Shown in pieces: positions 1-6,226 of a DNA stretch of 7,625 nt; within the stretch, counting starts at the first letter, position 1; each line of letters begins with the position of its first letter. The notes under the pieces are model-generated. The model saw only the letters and a program-made list of their open reading frames with translations, was not told the DNA's origin and did not search any database. The translations under genes and the position numbers were made by a program. Source of the DNA: Planctomycetota bacterium (GTDB lineage Bacteria; Planctomycetota; Phycisphaerae; WQYP01); contig JAKATV010000258.1 of NCBI GenBank assembly GCA_021818565.1, positions 1-7,625 on the forward strand, written 5' to 3'.

Positions 1-401
1 TGACGTGTCGCGTCGCCGAACACGACGGTCACATTATCGGATTCGTCACGGCGTATCACCCGCCGGACCAGCGTCAGGTGCTCTTCATCTGGCAAATCGC
101 GGTGGCGGAAACGCATCGCGGTCGGGACGTGGCCATGCGGATGCTCGTGGATTTATTGGCGGGTCTTTCTGAGCCGCAACCTTGGACCATTGAGGCAACC
201 GTGACGGAATCCAATCAGGCGTCACGGAATCTTTTTGCCTCGCTGGCTCGGCGGCTGGGCTGTGACCTGCGAATTGGCGAGGGCTTTCATGCGAGCTTAT
301 TTTTGCCGGCTGTGCATGAAGCAGAACAAATGTTTTATATCGGGCCGGTGGTTGCCGGTCCCGGAACAACCGACGTACAGAAGAAGGAAGCCACTTTATG
401 A
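1..401 (+). CDS. ectA: L-2,4-diaminobutyrate N-gamma-acetyltransferase, 3' part
   Basis: GNAT-family enzyme that acetylates L-2,4-diaminobutyrate with acetyl-CoA to N-gamma-acetyl-diaminobutyrate, the second step of ectoine synthesis in the cytoplasm. The left edge cuts the gene; the first whole codon is at position 3 and 132 residues remain, so roughly the first 40 to 60 are missing by comparison with typical EctA proteins. Visible family features are the segment FIWQIAVAETHRG leading into the acetyl-CoA loop (about 84-146), the stretch IEATVTESNQASRNLF (about 190-237), which matches the usual T-x-T-x-x-N-x-A-S-x-x-LF of EctA, and a C-terminal HEAEQMFYIGP. One oddity is that the loop reads RGRDVA where relatives usually have Gly at the Asp position (codon 126-128). 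The stop TGA overlaps the ATG of ectB, so the two are translationally coupled. Identity rests on these motifs plus context. Confidence 0.95.
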   Translation, partial: TCRVAEHDGHIIGFVTAYHPPDQRQVLFIWQIAVAETHRGRDVAMRMLVDLLAGLSEPQPWTIEATVTESNQASRNLFASLARRLGCDLRIGEGFHASLFLPAVHEAEQMFYIGPVVAGPGTTDVQKKEATL

Positions 402-1714
402 ACAACATATTTGAATCCCGCGAATCGGAAGTGCGCAGCTACTGCCGGGTTTTTCCCGCTGTATTTAAGACCGCGCAGGGGGCCGAGATATTTGACGATT
501 CCGGCAAACGCTACATCGATTTTTTTGCCGGTGCCGGTACGTTGAATTACGGACACAACAACCCGCTGATTAAACCGCGGATATTGGAGTACATACAACA
601 CAACGGCATTATTCACGGATTGGATCTGCACACCACAGCCAAGCAGGCCTTTTTGGAAACCTTTGACAATATTATCTTACGCCCCCGGCACATGGATTAT
701 AAGATTCAGTTCCCCGGCCCCACCGGCACCAATGCGGTGGAGGCGGCCATGAAACTGGCCCGCAAATATACAGGGCGAAATGGAATTGTCGCCTTTACCA
801 ATGGTTATCACGGAATGACCGCCGGTGCGTTGGCGGCAACTGGAAATGCCTATCATCGGCAGGTCAGCGGCGGACTGCTTAATGGGGTAAGCTTCGCGCC
901 GTATGACGGATATTTCGGCCCTGACGTTGATACGATTTCGTATCTGCGCAAACTCATTGAAGATGACAGCAGTGGGCTGGATAAACCGGCCGCGGTATTG
1001 TTGGAAACCGTCCAGGGCGAGGGGGGCGTGAATGTCGCGTCAACCCAATGGCTCGTAGCCATTGAATCATTGTGCCGGGAGCACGGCATTCTCCTGATTG
1101 TTGACGACATTCAGGCCGGTTGCGGACGCACGGGAACATTTTTCAGCTTCAAGCCGTCGGGCATCAGCCCGGATATTATCACGCTTTCCAAATCCATTGG
1201 TGCCTATGGTCTGCCGATGTCTCTGGTGCTGATGAAGCCGGAACTCGACTGCTGGGAGCCGGGCGAACATAACGGTACTTTCCGGGGCAACAACTTGGCG
1301 TTTGTCGCCGCTAACGAGGCCATTCGTATTTACTGGAGCGATAACACGCTTAGTTTAGCGGTTCAGCATAAATCGCATTTGTTAAAGCGCTACCTGCGGA
1401 AGCTCTGTGATCAATACCCAGGCACCGGATTGTCGGTTCGCGGCAGAGGCTTATTTGTGGGGCTGGCCTCGGACCAATTTCCCCAGGTCGCCCGCCGCGT
1501 ATCTGCTGAAGCATTCCGACACGGTCTTATTCTTGAAACCTGCGGCGCTCGCGACCATGTAATCAAATTCCTGCCGCCCCTGATCATTGAAGAAACCATG
1601 CTTGATGAAGGTCTGAATATTTTCGCGGAGTCCGTCCGCGCTGTTATGCAACAGATAACAAACACCCCCGCCGGCGGGTTGCCGGATTCTCTAACCCAGG
1701 AGGTTCATCCATGA
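398..1714 (+). CDS. ectB: L-2,4-diaminobutyrate:2-oxoglutarate aminotransferase
   Basis: PLP-dependent class III aminotransferase that makes L-2,4-diaminobutyrate from aspartate beta-semialdehyde with glutamate as amino donor, the committing step of ectoine synthesis. The 438 residues are close to the family length (about 420-430). Visible are GPTGTNAVEAAMKLAR (107-122, cofactor phosphate binding), YHGMT (137-141), ETVQGEGG (203-210), VDDIQAGCGRTG (235-246) with Asp236 placed to contact the PLP ring nitrogen, LSKSIG (263-268) with Lys265 as the Schiff-base lysine, and TFRGNNLAF (294-302). The start ATG is preceded by AAGGAAG at 384-390, 7 bases away, and overlaps the ectA stop by 4 bases. The 3' end overlaps ectC in the same way. 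All expected catalytic positions are intact. The short tail after about residue 420 is not obviously conserved. Confidence 0.98.
   Translation: MNNIFESRESEVRSYCRVFPAVFKTAQGAEIFDDSGKRYIDFFAGAGTLNYGHNNPLIKPRILEYIQHNGIIHGLDLHTTAKQAFLETFDNIILRPRHMDYKIQFPGPTGTNAVEAAMKLARKYTGRNGIVAFTNGYHGMTAGALAATGNAYHRQVSGGLLNGVSFAPYDGYFGPDVDTISYLRKLIEDDSSGLDKPAAVLLETVQGEGGVNVASTQWLVAIESLCREHGILLIVDDIQAGCGRTGTFFSFKPSGISPDIITLSKSIGAYGLPMSLVLMKPELDCWEPGEHNGTFRGNNLAFVAANEAIRIYWSDNTLSLAVQHKSHLLKRYLRKLCDQYPGTGLSVRGRGLFVGLASDQFPQVARRVSAEAFRHGLILETCGARDHVIKFLPPLIIEETMLDEGLNIFAESVRAVMQQITNTPAGGLPDSLTQEVHP
1698..1704 (+). promoter_or_regulatory. Strong Shine-Dalgarno of ectC
   Basis: AGGAGGT sits 6 bases before the ectC ATG and lies inside the last codons of ectB. 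It is the closest match to the anti-Shine-Dalgarno consensus among the gene starts in the window. It may give ectC independent initiation on top of coupling through the ATGA overlap. Confidence 0.85.
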
Positions 1715-2106
1715 TTGTTCGTACCCTAGAGGAAATCACTGACAGTCCCCGTGATACCAAGGCCCCGACGTGGTGCAGCCGCCGACTGCTGCTGAAATCG
1801 GATAGTGTTGGCTTTTCGCTCCACGACACACTGATCTATCCCGGCACTGAAACCTTGATCTGGTATCGACATCACATAGAAGCGGTTTACTGTATCGAAG
1901 GCGAAGGTGAAGTTGAAGAAACGGAAACAGGCACCATTCACCCGATCCGTGCCGGTACGCTCTATACGCTTAATGGCAATGAACGTCATTTCCTGCGGGC
2001 CAAAACTCAGTTGCGGCTGATCTGCGTATTTAACCCGCCGCTGATCGGCAATGAAGTTCACGATTCACAGGGTGTTTATCCGTTGGAAGCGGCCGAGGCT
2101 CGCTAG
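1711..2106 (+). CDS. ectC: L-ectoine synthase
   Basis: Cupin-fold, iron-dependent hydro-lyase that cyclises N-gamma-acetyl-diaminobutyrate to ectoine with loss of water. The 131 residues match the typical length of 125 to 135. The positions known from the Paenibacillus lautus EctC structure recur here at identical numbering: the metal ligands Glu57, Tyr85 and His93, and the substrate-pocket residues Trp21, Arg25, Thr40, Tyr52, Phe107, Glu115 and His117. The core HHIEAVYCIEGEGEV (54-68) is the usual first cupin motif. This argues for a true synthase rather than one of the solitary EctC-like proteins. The start overlaps the ectB stop (ATGA) and has AGGAGGT 6 bases upstream. A 46-base gap with no terminator leads to ectD. 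Confidence 0.98.
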   Translation: MIVRTLEEITDSPRDTKAPTWCSRRLLLKSDSVGFSLHDTLIYPGTETLIWYRHHIEAVYCIEGEGEVEETETGTIHPIRAGTLYTLNGNERHFLRAKTQLRLICVFNPPLIGNEVHDSQGVYPLEAAEAR

Positions 2107-2139
2107 TCCGACGGGCTAATAATCTTTGTTCGACTTTTC

Positions 2140-2144
2140 AGGAG
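2140..2144 (+). promoter_or_regulatory. Shine-Dalgarno that fixes the ectD start
   Basis: AGGAG lies 8 bases before the ATG at 2153. An upstream in-frame TTG at 2126 would add nine residues, but this ribosome-binding site would then lie inside the gene, and the TTG has no site of its own. The ATG at 2153 is therefore preferred. Confidence 0.8.
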
Positions 2145-2152
2145 ATTTAACG

Positions 2153-3070
2153 ATGCAATTACTTGAAGACATATATCCATCGCGCGTTTATGACACACCA
2201 CGGATAACTTTGCGGCGTGATCCGGTTGTCTGGGCGGAAAGTGGTCGCGGCACCACCGGTCCGCTTACGGATGAGCAAATCACCCATTTTATCGAAAATG
2301 GCTATCTGTATATTCCAGAATTGTTCACCACCACTGAAGTCAAAGCCCTGTTGGAGGCGATCACCCAGTTGGGGGCCGATCCGGAAATCCAGCAAAACCC
2401 GGCCTGTGTGTATGAACCCTCCAGCGGGACGGTTCGTTCGTTGTTCAACATTCACCGTCTCAGCGACCTGTTTGGTCGTCTGGTAGCTGATCGGCGCATC
2501 TCCACCGCGGCGATGCAGATTCTGGGCTCGGGCGTATACATTCATCAATCGCGAGTGAATCTGAAACCCGGATTTCGCGGCGAGCAGTTTTACTGGCACT
2601 CCGATTTTGAAACATGGCATGTCGAAGATGGCATGCCGCGGATGCGGGCGATAAGCTGCTCCATACTGCTGACTGATAACAACGCCTTCAACGGCCCTTT
2701 AATGATCGTGCCTGGTTCCCACACAAAATTTGTCAGTTGCGTCGGGAAAACACCCGATGAACACTACAAACAATCTCTGCGAAAGCAGGAATATGGCGTG
2801 CCGGATAACGACAGTCTGACCCAGTTGGTTAAAGACGGCGGAATTGTCGCTCCCACCGGGAAAGCCGGATCGGTGCTTTTATTTGACTGCAATGTCATGC
2901 ACGGATCCAGCGGAAATATCAGTCCATGGCCGCGCAGCAATATGTTTTGTGTCTACAACAGTGTGGAAAATTCGCTACGGGAACCGTTTGGTGGTACCGC
3001 GGCTCGGCCTGAGTTTATTGCGGCACGGCGGATCAAACCAATAATTCCCATTGATTCATTTGAGTTGTGA
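2153..3070 (+). CDS. ectD: Ectoine 5-hydroxylase
   Basis: Non-haem iron(II), 2-oxoglutarate-dependent dioxygenase that converts ectoine to 5-hydroxyectoine using O2 and releasing succinate and CO2. The 305 residues counted from ATG 2153 agree with the family's usual length of about 300. The EctD signature FYWHSDFETWHVEDGMP is at 146-162. His149, Asp151 and His250 form the iron facial triad, and Arg261 in the PRSN stretch (260-263) is the expected 2-oxoglutarate anchor. The N-terminal part has the usual YPSR (8-11), then GPLT (36-39) and NGYLYIPELF (49-58). The complete set of motifs separates it from phytanoyl-CoA dioxygenase relatives. It lies 46 bases after ectC and 35 bases before ehuB, so the operon should yield hydroxyectoine as well as ectoine. 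Confidence 0.98.
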   Translation: MQLLEDIYPSRVYDTPRITLRRDPVVWAESGRGTTGPLTDEQITHFIENGYLYIPELFTTTEVKALLEAITQLGADPEIQQNPACVYEPSSGTVRSLFNIHRLSDLFGRLVADRRISTAAMQILGSGVYIHQSRVNLKPGFRGEQFYWHSDFETWHVEDGMPRMRAISCSILLTDNNAFNGPLMIVPGSHTKFVSCVGKTPDEHYKQSLRKQEYGVPDNDSLTQLVKDGGIVAPTGKAGSVLLFDCNVMHGSSGNISPWPRSNMFCVYNSVENSLREPFGGTAARPEFIAARRIKPIIPIDSFEL

Positions 3071-3093
3071 TCCGGCCGCAAATTAATATGAGA

Positions 3094-3099
3094 AGGAAG
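3094..3099 (+). promoter_or_regulatory. Shine-Dalgarno that fixes the ehuB start
   Basis: AAGGAAG (3093-3099) precedes the ATG at 3106 by 6 bases. In-frame starts further upstream are GTG 3067, which overlaps the ectD stop, and ATG 3088; both lack a suitable site. The surrounding decamer AGAAGGAAGC is the same as the one in front of ectB. Confidence 0.75.
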
Positions 3100-3105
3100 C
3101 ACAGT

Positions 3106-4005
3106 ATGACGCGGCACCAAAAGATTAATGCGCTGATCGCCATTGTCGGCCTGATTATTATTATATTGGTTGTTGTGGCTGTGCGATCGGATAGGGCAGG
3201 CAGCGTCGGCGGCAGTTTGTTGGCAAAGCTGCGCAAACAGGGGTTCGTTCGCGTTGGTTTCGCTGACGAAGCACCCTTTGCCTATATTGATTCAAAAACC
3301 GGGAAACTTACCGGGGAATCACCCAGCGACCTGCGTTATGTCATGAGAAAACTCGGAGTGCCTCATCTGAAAGGGGTGCTGACGAACTTCGGGGCATTAA
3401 TTCCTGGGTTGGAAGCGCATCGCTTTGACATTATCGCGGCCGGCATGTATATCACGCCGGCCCGGGGCCGGCAGGTTCTGTTTTCCAATCCGACGTTCGC
3501 ACTGGGCGACGGATTCGTGGTCAAAAGAGATAATCCTCTGCATTTGCATAGTTTCACGGATGTCGCAAAGAATCTCGCGACTCGCTTGGGCGTCGTAGCC
3601 GGAGCGCAAGAATATCAATACGCCATTGAGTCCGGAGTAAAGCCGTCGCAAATAAGTGTGTTTCCTTCGGCACCGACGGCTCTGGCCGCGCTGCAAGCCG
3701 GAAGAATTGACGCCTTCGCCGGAACCGCGCTCACCGTTCGCCGCCTAGTAAAACTTGCGGCTGATCCGAACATTGCGGTCGCGCAGCGATTCAGCAACCC
3801 GGTAGTCAATGGGCACGAGGTTCTGGGATATGGGGCTTTTGCCTTCCGCAAACGGGATACCGCGCTATGCCGAAACGTTGACGCGGTACTAAGGTCGTTT
3901 GTCAATTCGCCGGCACATCTTAAACTGATCCGCCGATTTGGCTTCACCCGAGCCGATTTACCTGGTCGTATTACCGCCCGGCAAATCATCGCGGGCAAAC
4001 CGTGA
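3106..4005 (+). CDS. ehuB: Ectoine/hydroxyectoine ABC importer, substrate-binding protein
   Basis: Extracytoplasmic solute-binding protein of the amino-acid (HisJ/GlnH-like) family, assigned to EhuB, which delivers ectoine and hydroxyectoine to the EhuCD permeases. Counted from ATG 3106 it has 299 residues. An uninterrupted hydrophobic stretch at about 7-26 follows a basic start; no lipobox cysteine is present, so it is either cleaved (perhaps after Ala25) or kept as a membrane anchor. The mature part shows EhuB-typical runs: GFADEAPFAY (51-60), FGALIPGLEAHRFDIIAAGMYITPAR (split over 95-120), FSNPT (126-130), LQAGRIDAFAGT (196-207) and VVNGHEVLGYGAF (233-245). Recalling the S. meliloti structure, Phe58, Phe95 and Tyr115 could form the aromatic box and Arg120 the carboxylate contact. 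The only cysteine is Cys255. The position after ectD and before two permeases supports the call. Confidence 0.93.
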   Translation: MTRHQKINALIAIVGLIIIILVVVAVRSDRAGSVGGSLLAKLRKQGFVRVGFADEAPFAYIDSKTGKLTGESPSDLRYVMRKLGVPHLKGVLTNFGALIPGLEAHRFDIIAAGMYITPARGRQVLFSNPTFALGDGFVVKRDNPLHLHSFTDVAKNLATRLGVVAGAQEYQYAIESGVKPSQISVFPSAPTALAALQAGRIDAFAGTALTVRRLVKLAADPNIAVAQRFSNPVVNGHEVLGYGAFAFRKRDTALCRNVDAVLRSFVNSPAHLKLIRRFGFTRADLPGRITARQIIAGKP

Positions 4006-4023
4006 CTGTCTGGTTCATCAGAA

Positions 4024-4028
4024 AAGGA
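4024..4028 (+). promoter_or_regulatory. Shine-Dalgarno that fixes the ehuC start
   Basis: AAGGA lies 5 bases before ATG 4034. The reading frame stays open upstream to 3938, but that extension runs over the end of ehuB and is not membrane-like, so ATG 4034 is preferred. A second ATG at 4043 would be 14 bases away and is less likely. Confidence 0.7.
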
Positions 4029-4033
4029 TACAC

Positions 4034-4684
4034 ATGCTGCATATGTTGCCCATGATGCTTCGCGGCGCACTGGTAACCGGTGAAGTTACTGCGGGCGCGA
4101 TCGTTGTAGCGTCCGTGGCGTCATCGTGTGCCGTTGCCATGCGACTAAGCACCCTGACGGCATTGGACTGGCCCGCTCGCGTGTACATTGAGCTATTCCG
4201 CGGCACATCGGCACTGATTCAATTATTCTGGGCTTTCTATGCCCTGCCGCTGGTACTGCCGTTTCGACCATCTCCCATAATTACCGCCATTGTTGTGCTG
4301 GGGCTTAACGGCGGTGCCTACGGAGCCGAAATATTGCGCGGCGCAATACTCTCTGTGCCTCGAGGACAGCATGATGCGGCCACGGCATTAAATTTCTCTG
4401 CAACTACGAAAGTGTTTCGCGTGGTTCTTCCGCAAGCCTGGCCCCTGATTCTCCCGCCAATGGCCAATTTATTTATTGACATGCTGAAAAACAGTGCGCT
4501 GGCCGGTTTGGTCCAGGTGACGGATATCACATTTAACGCCCAGATTCTTCAGGAATCCACGCTGCGAAACGCTGAAGTATATGGCCTGGCGCTGGTGATT
4601 TATTTTATTATGGCCCTGGTATTGGCCGGATTTATGCGTCTACTGGAGCGCCGGATGAAATTTCCAGTTGGAGCGCGAATATGA
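4034..4684 (+). CDS. ehuC: Ectoine/hydroxyectoine ABC importer, permease subunit EhuC
   Basis: Integral membrane permease of the HisM/GlnP type that pairs with EhuD to form the channel of the importer in the cytoplasmic membrane. The 216 residues match the family's usual 215 to 225. Hydrophobic segments are at about 13-36, 60-78, 82-98, 138-160 and 184-201. ELFRGTSALIQLFWAFYALP (53-72) is the conserved early motif of polar amino-acid permeases, in the EhuC form. The cytoplasmic EAA loop that docks on the ATPase spans about 108-135 (PRGQHDAATALNF, then VLPQA); the usual EAA is replaced by DAA and the usual Gly by Asn120, as also in the neighbouring EhuD. It starts 28 bases after ehuB and overlaps ehuD by 4 bases, so the two permeases are probably made in step. 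C or D is assigned by order and motif, not by similarity search. Confidence 0.9.
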   Translation: MLHMLPMMLRGALVTGEVTAGAIVVASVASSCAVAMRLSTLTALDWPARVYIELFRGTSALIQLFWAFYALPLVLPFRPSPIITAIVVLGLNGGAYGAEILRGAILSVPRGQHDAATALNFSATTKVFRVVLPQAWPLILPPMANLFIDMLKNSALAGLVQVTDITFNAQILQESTLRNAEVYGLALVIYFIMALVLAGFMRLLERRMKFPVGARI

Positions 4685-5337
4685 TGTGGAACTGGTCATT
4701 TGCCTGGCATATCCTGCCGACAATTCTCCACGGCATGGTGATTACCATTGAGGCAACGATTCTGGGGATGTTGCTAGCGCTGGTGTTGGGATTGTTCTGG
4801 GCCGGCCTTCTGCTATTGCCGAATCGATGGATTTTCTGGTCCACGCGTGGCATCACTGAATTCATCCGCGACACGCCGCTTCTGATTCAGTTATTTTTTT
4901 GTTATTACGTTCTGCCGGAAATCGGGATTACAATTCCCGCACTTCTCACCGGCATTACGGTTCTGGGAATCAACTACAGCGCCTACACCGCCGAAGTATA
5001 TCGCGCGGGTCTGCAAAATATTCCCCGGGGGCAATGGGACGCCGCGAAGGCCCTTAATTTTACAACATGGCAAACTTTTACCCGCATCATTCTGCCTCAG
5101 GCAATTCCACCGATTGTCCCCGCGATGGGCAACAATCTTATTGCGATGTTTAAGGATACCCCGCTTCTTTCCACCATCACGGTTATGGAAATGTTGGACC
5201 GCGCAATGATTATCGGCGATAAAACGTTTCGCTATCTCGAACCGTTAACCATGGTAGGAATCTTGTTTCTGATTATCAGCCTGATGGCCTCGGCCCTCAT
5301 CGGTTTTACGCAGCGCAAGATTCTGGTGCGGCGTTGA
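4681..5337 (+). CDS. ehuD: Ectoine/hydroxyectoine ABC importer, permease subunit EhuD
   Basis: Second HisM/GlnP-type permease of the importer, expected to form a heterodimer with EhuC. The 218 residues include the N-terminal WNWSFAWHILPTILHGM (3-19) typical of EhuD, and hydrophobic segments at about 16-47, 66-79, 86-99, 150-166 and 187-209. The conserved substrate-path motif EFIRDTPLLIQLFFCYYVLP is at 60-79. The EAA loop runs from about 115 to 141 (IPRGQWDAAKALNF, then ILPQA), matching the EhuC loop. ATG 4681 overlaps the ehuC stop (ATGA) and has GGAG 7 bases upstream; ATG 4684 is an alternative start one codon later. A 34-base gap follows before ehuA. Confidence 0.92.
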   Translation: MMWNWSFAWHILPTILHGMVITIEATILGMLLALVLGLFWAGLLLLPNRWIFWSTRGITEFIRDTPLLIQLFFCYYVLPEIGITIPALLTGITVLGINYSAYTAEVYRAGLQNIPRGQWDAAKALNFTTWQTFTRIILPQAIPPIVPAMGNNLIAMFKDTPLLSTITVMEMLDRAMIIGDKTFRYLEPLTMVGILFLIISLMASALIGFTQRKILVRR

Positions 5338-5358
5338 CGGCCCGTTTGAAGCGCGTTC

Positions 5359-5363
5359 CGGAG
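5359..5363 (+). promoter_or_regulatory. Shine-Dalgarno that fixes the ehuA start
   Basis: CGGAG ends 8 bases before ATG 5372. The in-frame GTG at 5363 overlaps this site, so it is unlikely to be the start. Confidence 0.7.
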
Positions 5364-5371
5364 TGCCCAAT

Positions 5372-6151
5372 ATGAATCATAAAGCGAGCATCGAGTTTGT
5401 TAACATTCACAAATCGTACCAGCGGACCGTCGTGCTGGAAAATCTTAATCTTACCGTCGCTCCGGGAGAACACGTCGTCATCATCGGTCCCAGCGGTTCA
5501 GGAAAATCCACAATTCTTCGATTATTAATGACTCTTGAAAAGCCGGATAGCGGCGAAATATTGATCGAAGGTGAATCTGTCTGGCATACCACGCGCGATG
5601 GCCGCAATGTTGACGCCTCGCCCGCTCACATTCGCAGGATGAGAGGCAAAGTAGGCATGGTTTTTCAGCACTTCAACCTATTTCCTCATTTACGAGTGCT
5701 GCAAAACATCACCGAGGCTCCCATACGTGTTATGGGCATGCCGCGCTCACAAGCCGTCCGCAGAGCCACAGATCTGTTGGATCGCGTGGGCTTGGCGGAT
5801 AAAGCCGAGGCGTGGCCGGCGGAGCTTTCAGGCGGACAGAAACAGCGCGTCGCGATCGCACGGGCGTTGGCACTTCAACCCCGCATCATGCTTTTTGACG
5901 AAATAACCTCGGCGCTGGATCCGGAAATCGCGGGACAGGTTCTACAACTGGTATTAGATTTGGCCAAACAAACCGAGATGACCATGCTGTTTGTTACCCA
6001 TCAAATGCGCTTTGCGCGACAAATCGCCGATCGTGTTCTATTTTTCGATAGAGGAAGAATTATTGAAAACGGAACCCCCGAACAGGTTCTTGACCATCCG
6101 CAACAGCCAAGAACGCGCGAATTTCTCAACAATGTCTTTCAGGCTTCCTGA
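5372..6151 (+). CDS. ehuA: Ectoine/hydroxyectoine ABC importer, ATP-binding protein
   Basis: Nucleotide-binding subunit of the importer, in the HisP/GlnQ group of polar amino-acid ATPases; it binds the EAA loops of EhuC and EhuD and powers uptake from the cytoplasmic side. The 259 residues match the usual 240 to 260. All ABC motifs are intact: Walker A GPSGSGKST (39-47, Lys45), Q-loop Gln99 in VFQHFNLFPH, signature LSGGQ (152-156), Walker B IMLFDE (172-177, catalytic Glu177), D-loop SALD (180-183) and switch His210. The insertion between about 68 and 85 (WHTTRDGRNVDASPAH) resembles the extra stretch usual in EhuA-type ATPases. The gene is last in the operon; in S. meliloti ehuA is first. The family alone would also allow a general amino-acid transporter, but the partners make Ehu most likely. 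Confidence 0.94.
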   Translation: MNHKASIEFVNIHKSYQRTVVLENLNLTVAPGEHVVIIGPSGSGKSTILRLLMTLEKPDSGEILIEGESVWHTTRDGRNVDASPAHIRRMRGKVGMVFQHFNLFPHLRVLQNITEAPIRVMGMPRSQAVRRATDLLDRVGLADKAEAWPAELSGGQKQRVAIARALALQPRIMLFDEITSALDPEIAGQVLQLVLDLAKQTEMTMLFVTHQMRFARQIADRVLFFDRGRIIENGTPEQVLDHPQQPRTREFLNNVFQAS

Positions 6152-6163
6152 TCATTGGCCTTT

Positions 6164-6194
6164 AAAAAAAGCACCGGCATTTCTGCCGGTGCTT
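6164..6194. terminator. Intrinsic terminator between convergent ehuA and xerC
   Basis: A perfect 11-bp stem pairs 6169-6179 (AAGCACCGGCA) with 6184-6194 around the 4-base loop TTTC. On the minus strand the loop is GAAA and the stem runs into a T tract (the A run 6164-6170), which makes a textbook intrinsic terminator 33 bases after the xerC stop. In the plus direction the stem is followed by TTCAAG with only a two-base T run. Termination of the ehu transcript there would be weaker or rely on the hairpin alone. It most likely serves both genes. Confidence 0.88.
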
Positions 6195-6226
6195 CAAGAA
6201 CCAGTGTCAGCGGGATGGCTAAGCGA

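Noticed and set aside
2126..2152. TTG start that would add nine residues to EctD
   Set aside because: The Shine-Dalgarno AGGAG at 2140-2144 lies inside this extension and correctly spaces the ATG at 2153, where the usual EctD N-terminus begins.
2107..2152. Possible terminator or promoter between ectC and ectD
   Set aside because: The 46-base gap shows no stable hairpin with a T tract and no credible -35/-10 pair, so ectD is treated as part of the operon.
2159..2620. 153-codon open frame antisense to ectD
   Set aside because: It is a shadow of a well-supported ectD frame with all motifs; the antisense translation resembles nothing and has no start signals.
3067..3105. GTG start of ehuB overlapping the ectD stop
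   Set aside because: It is attractive as a coupled start, but it has no Shine-Dalgarno, and the added residues precede a normal basic, hydrophobic signal region that begins properly at ATG 3106.
3615..4070. 151-codon open frame antisense to ehuB and ehuC
   Set aside because: It is a shadow frame with high Arg/Ser content, lying over two well-supported genes.
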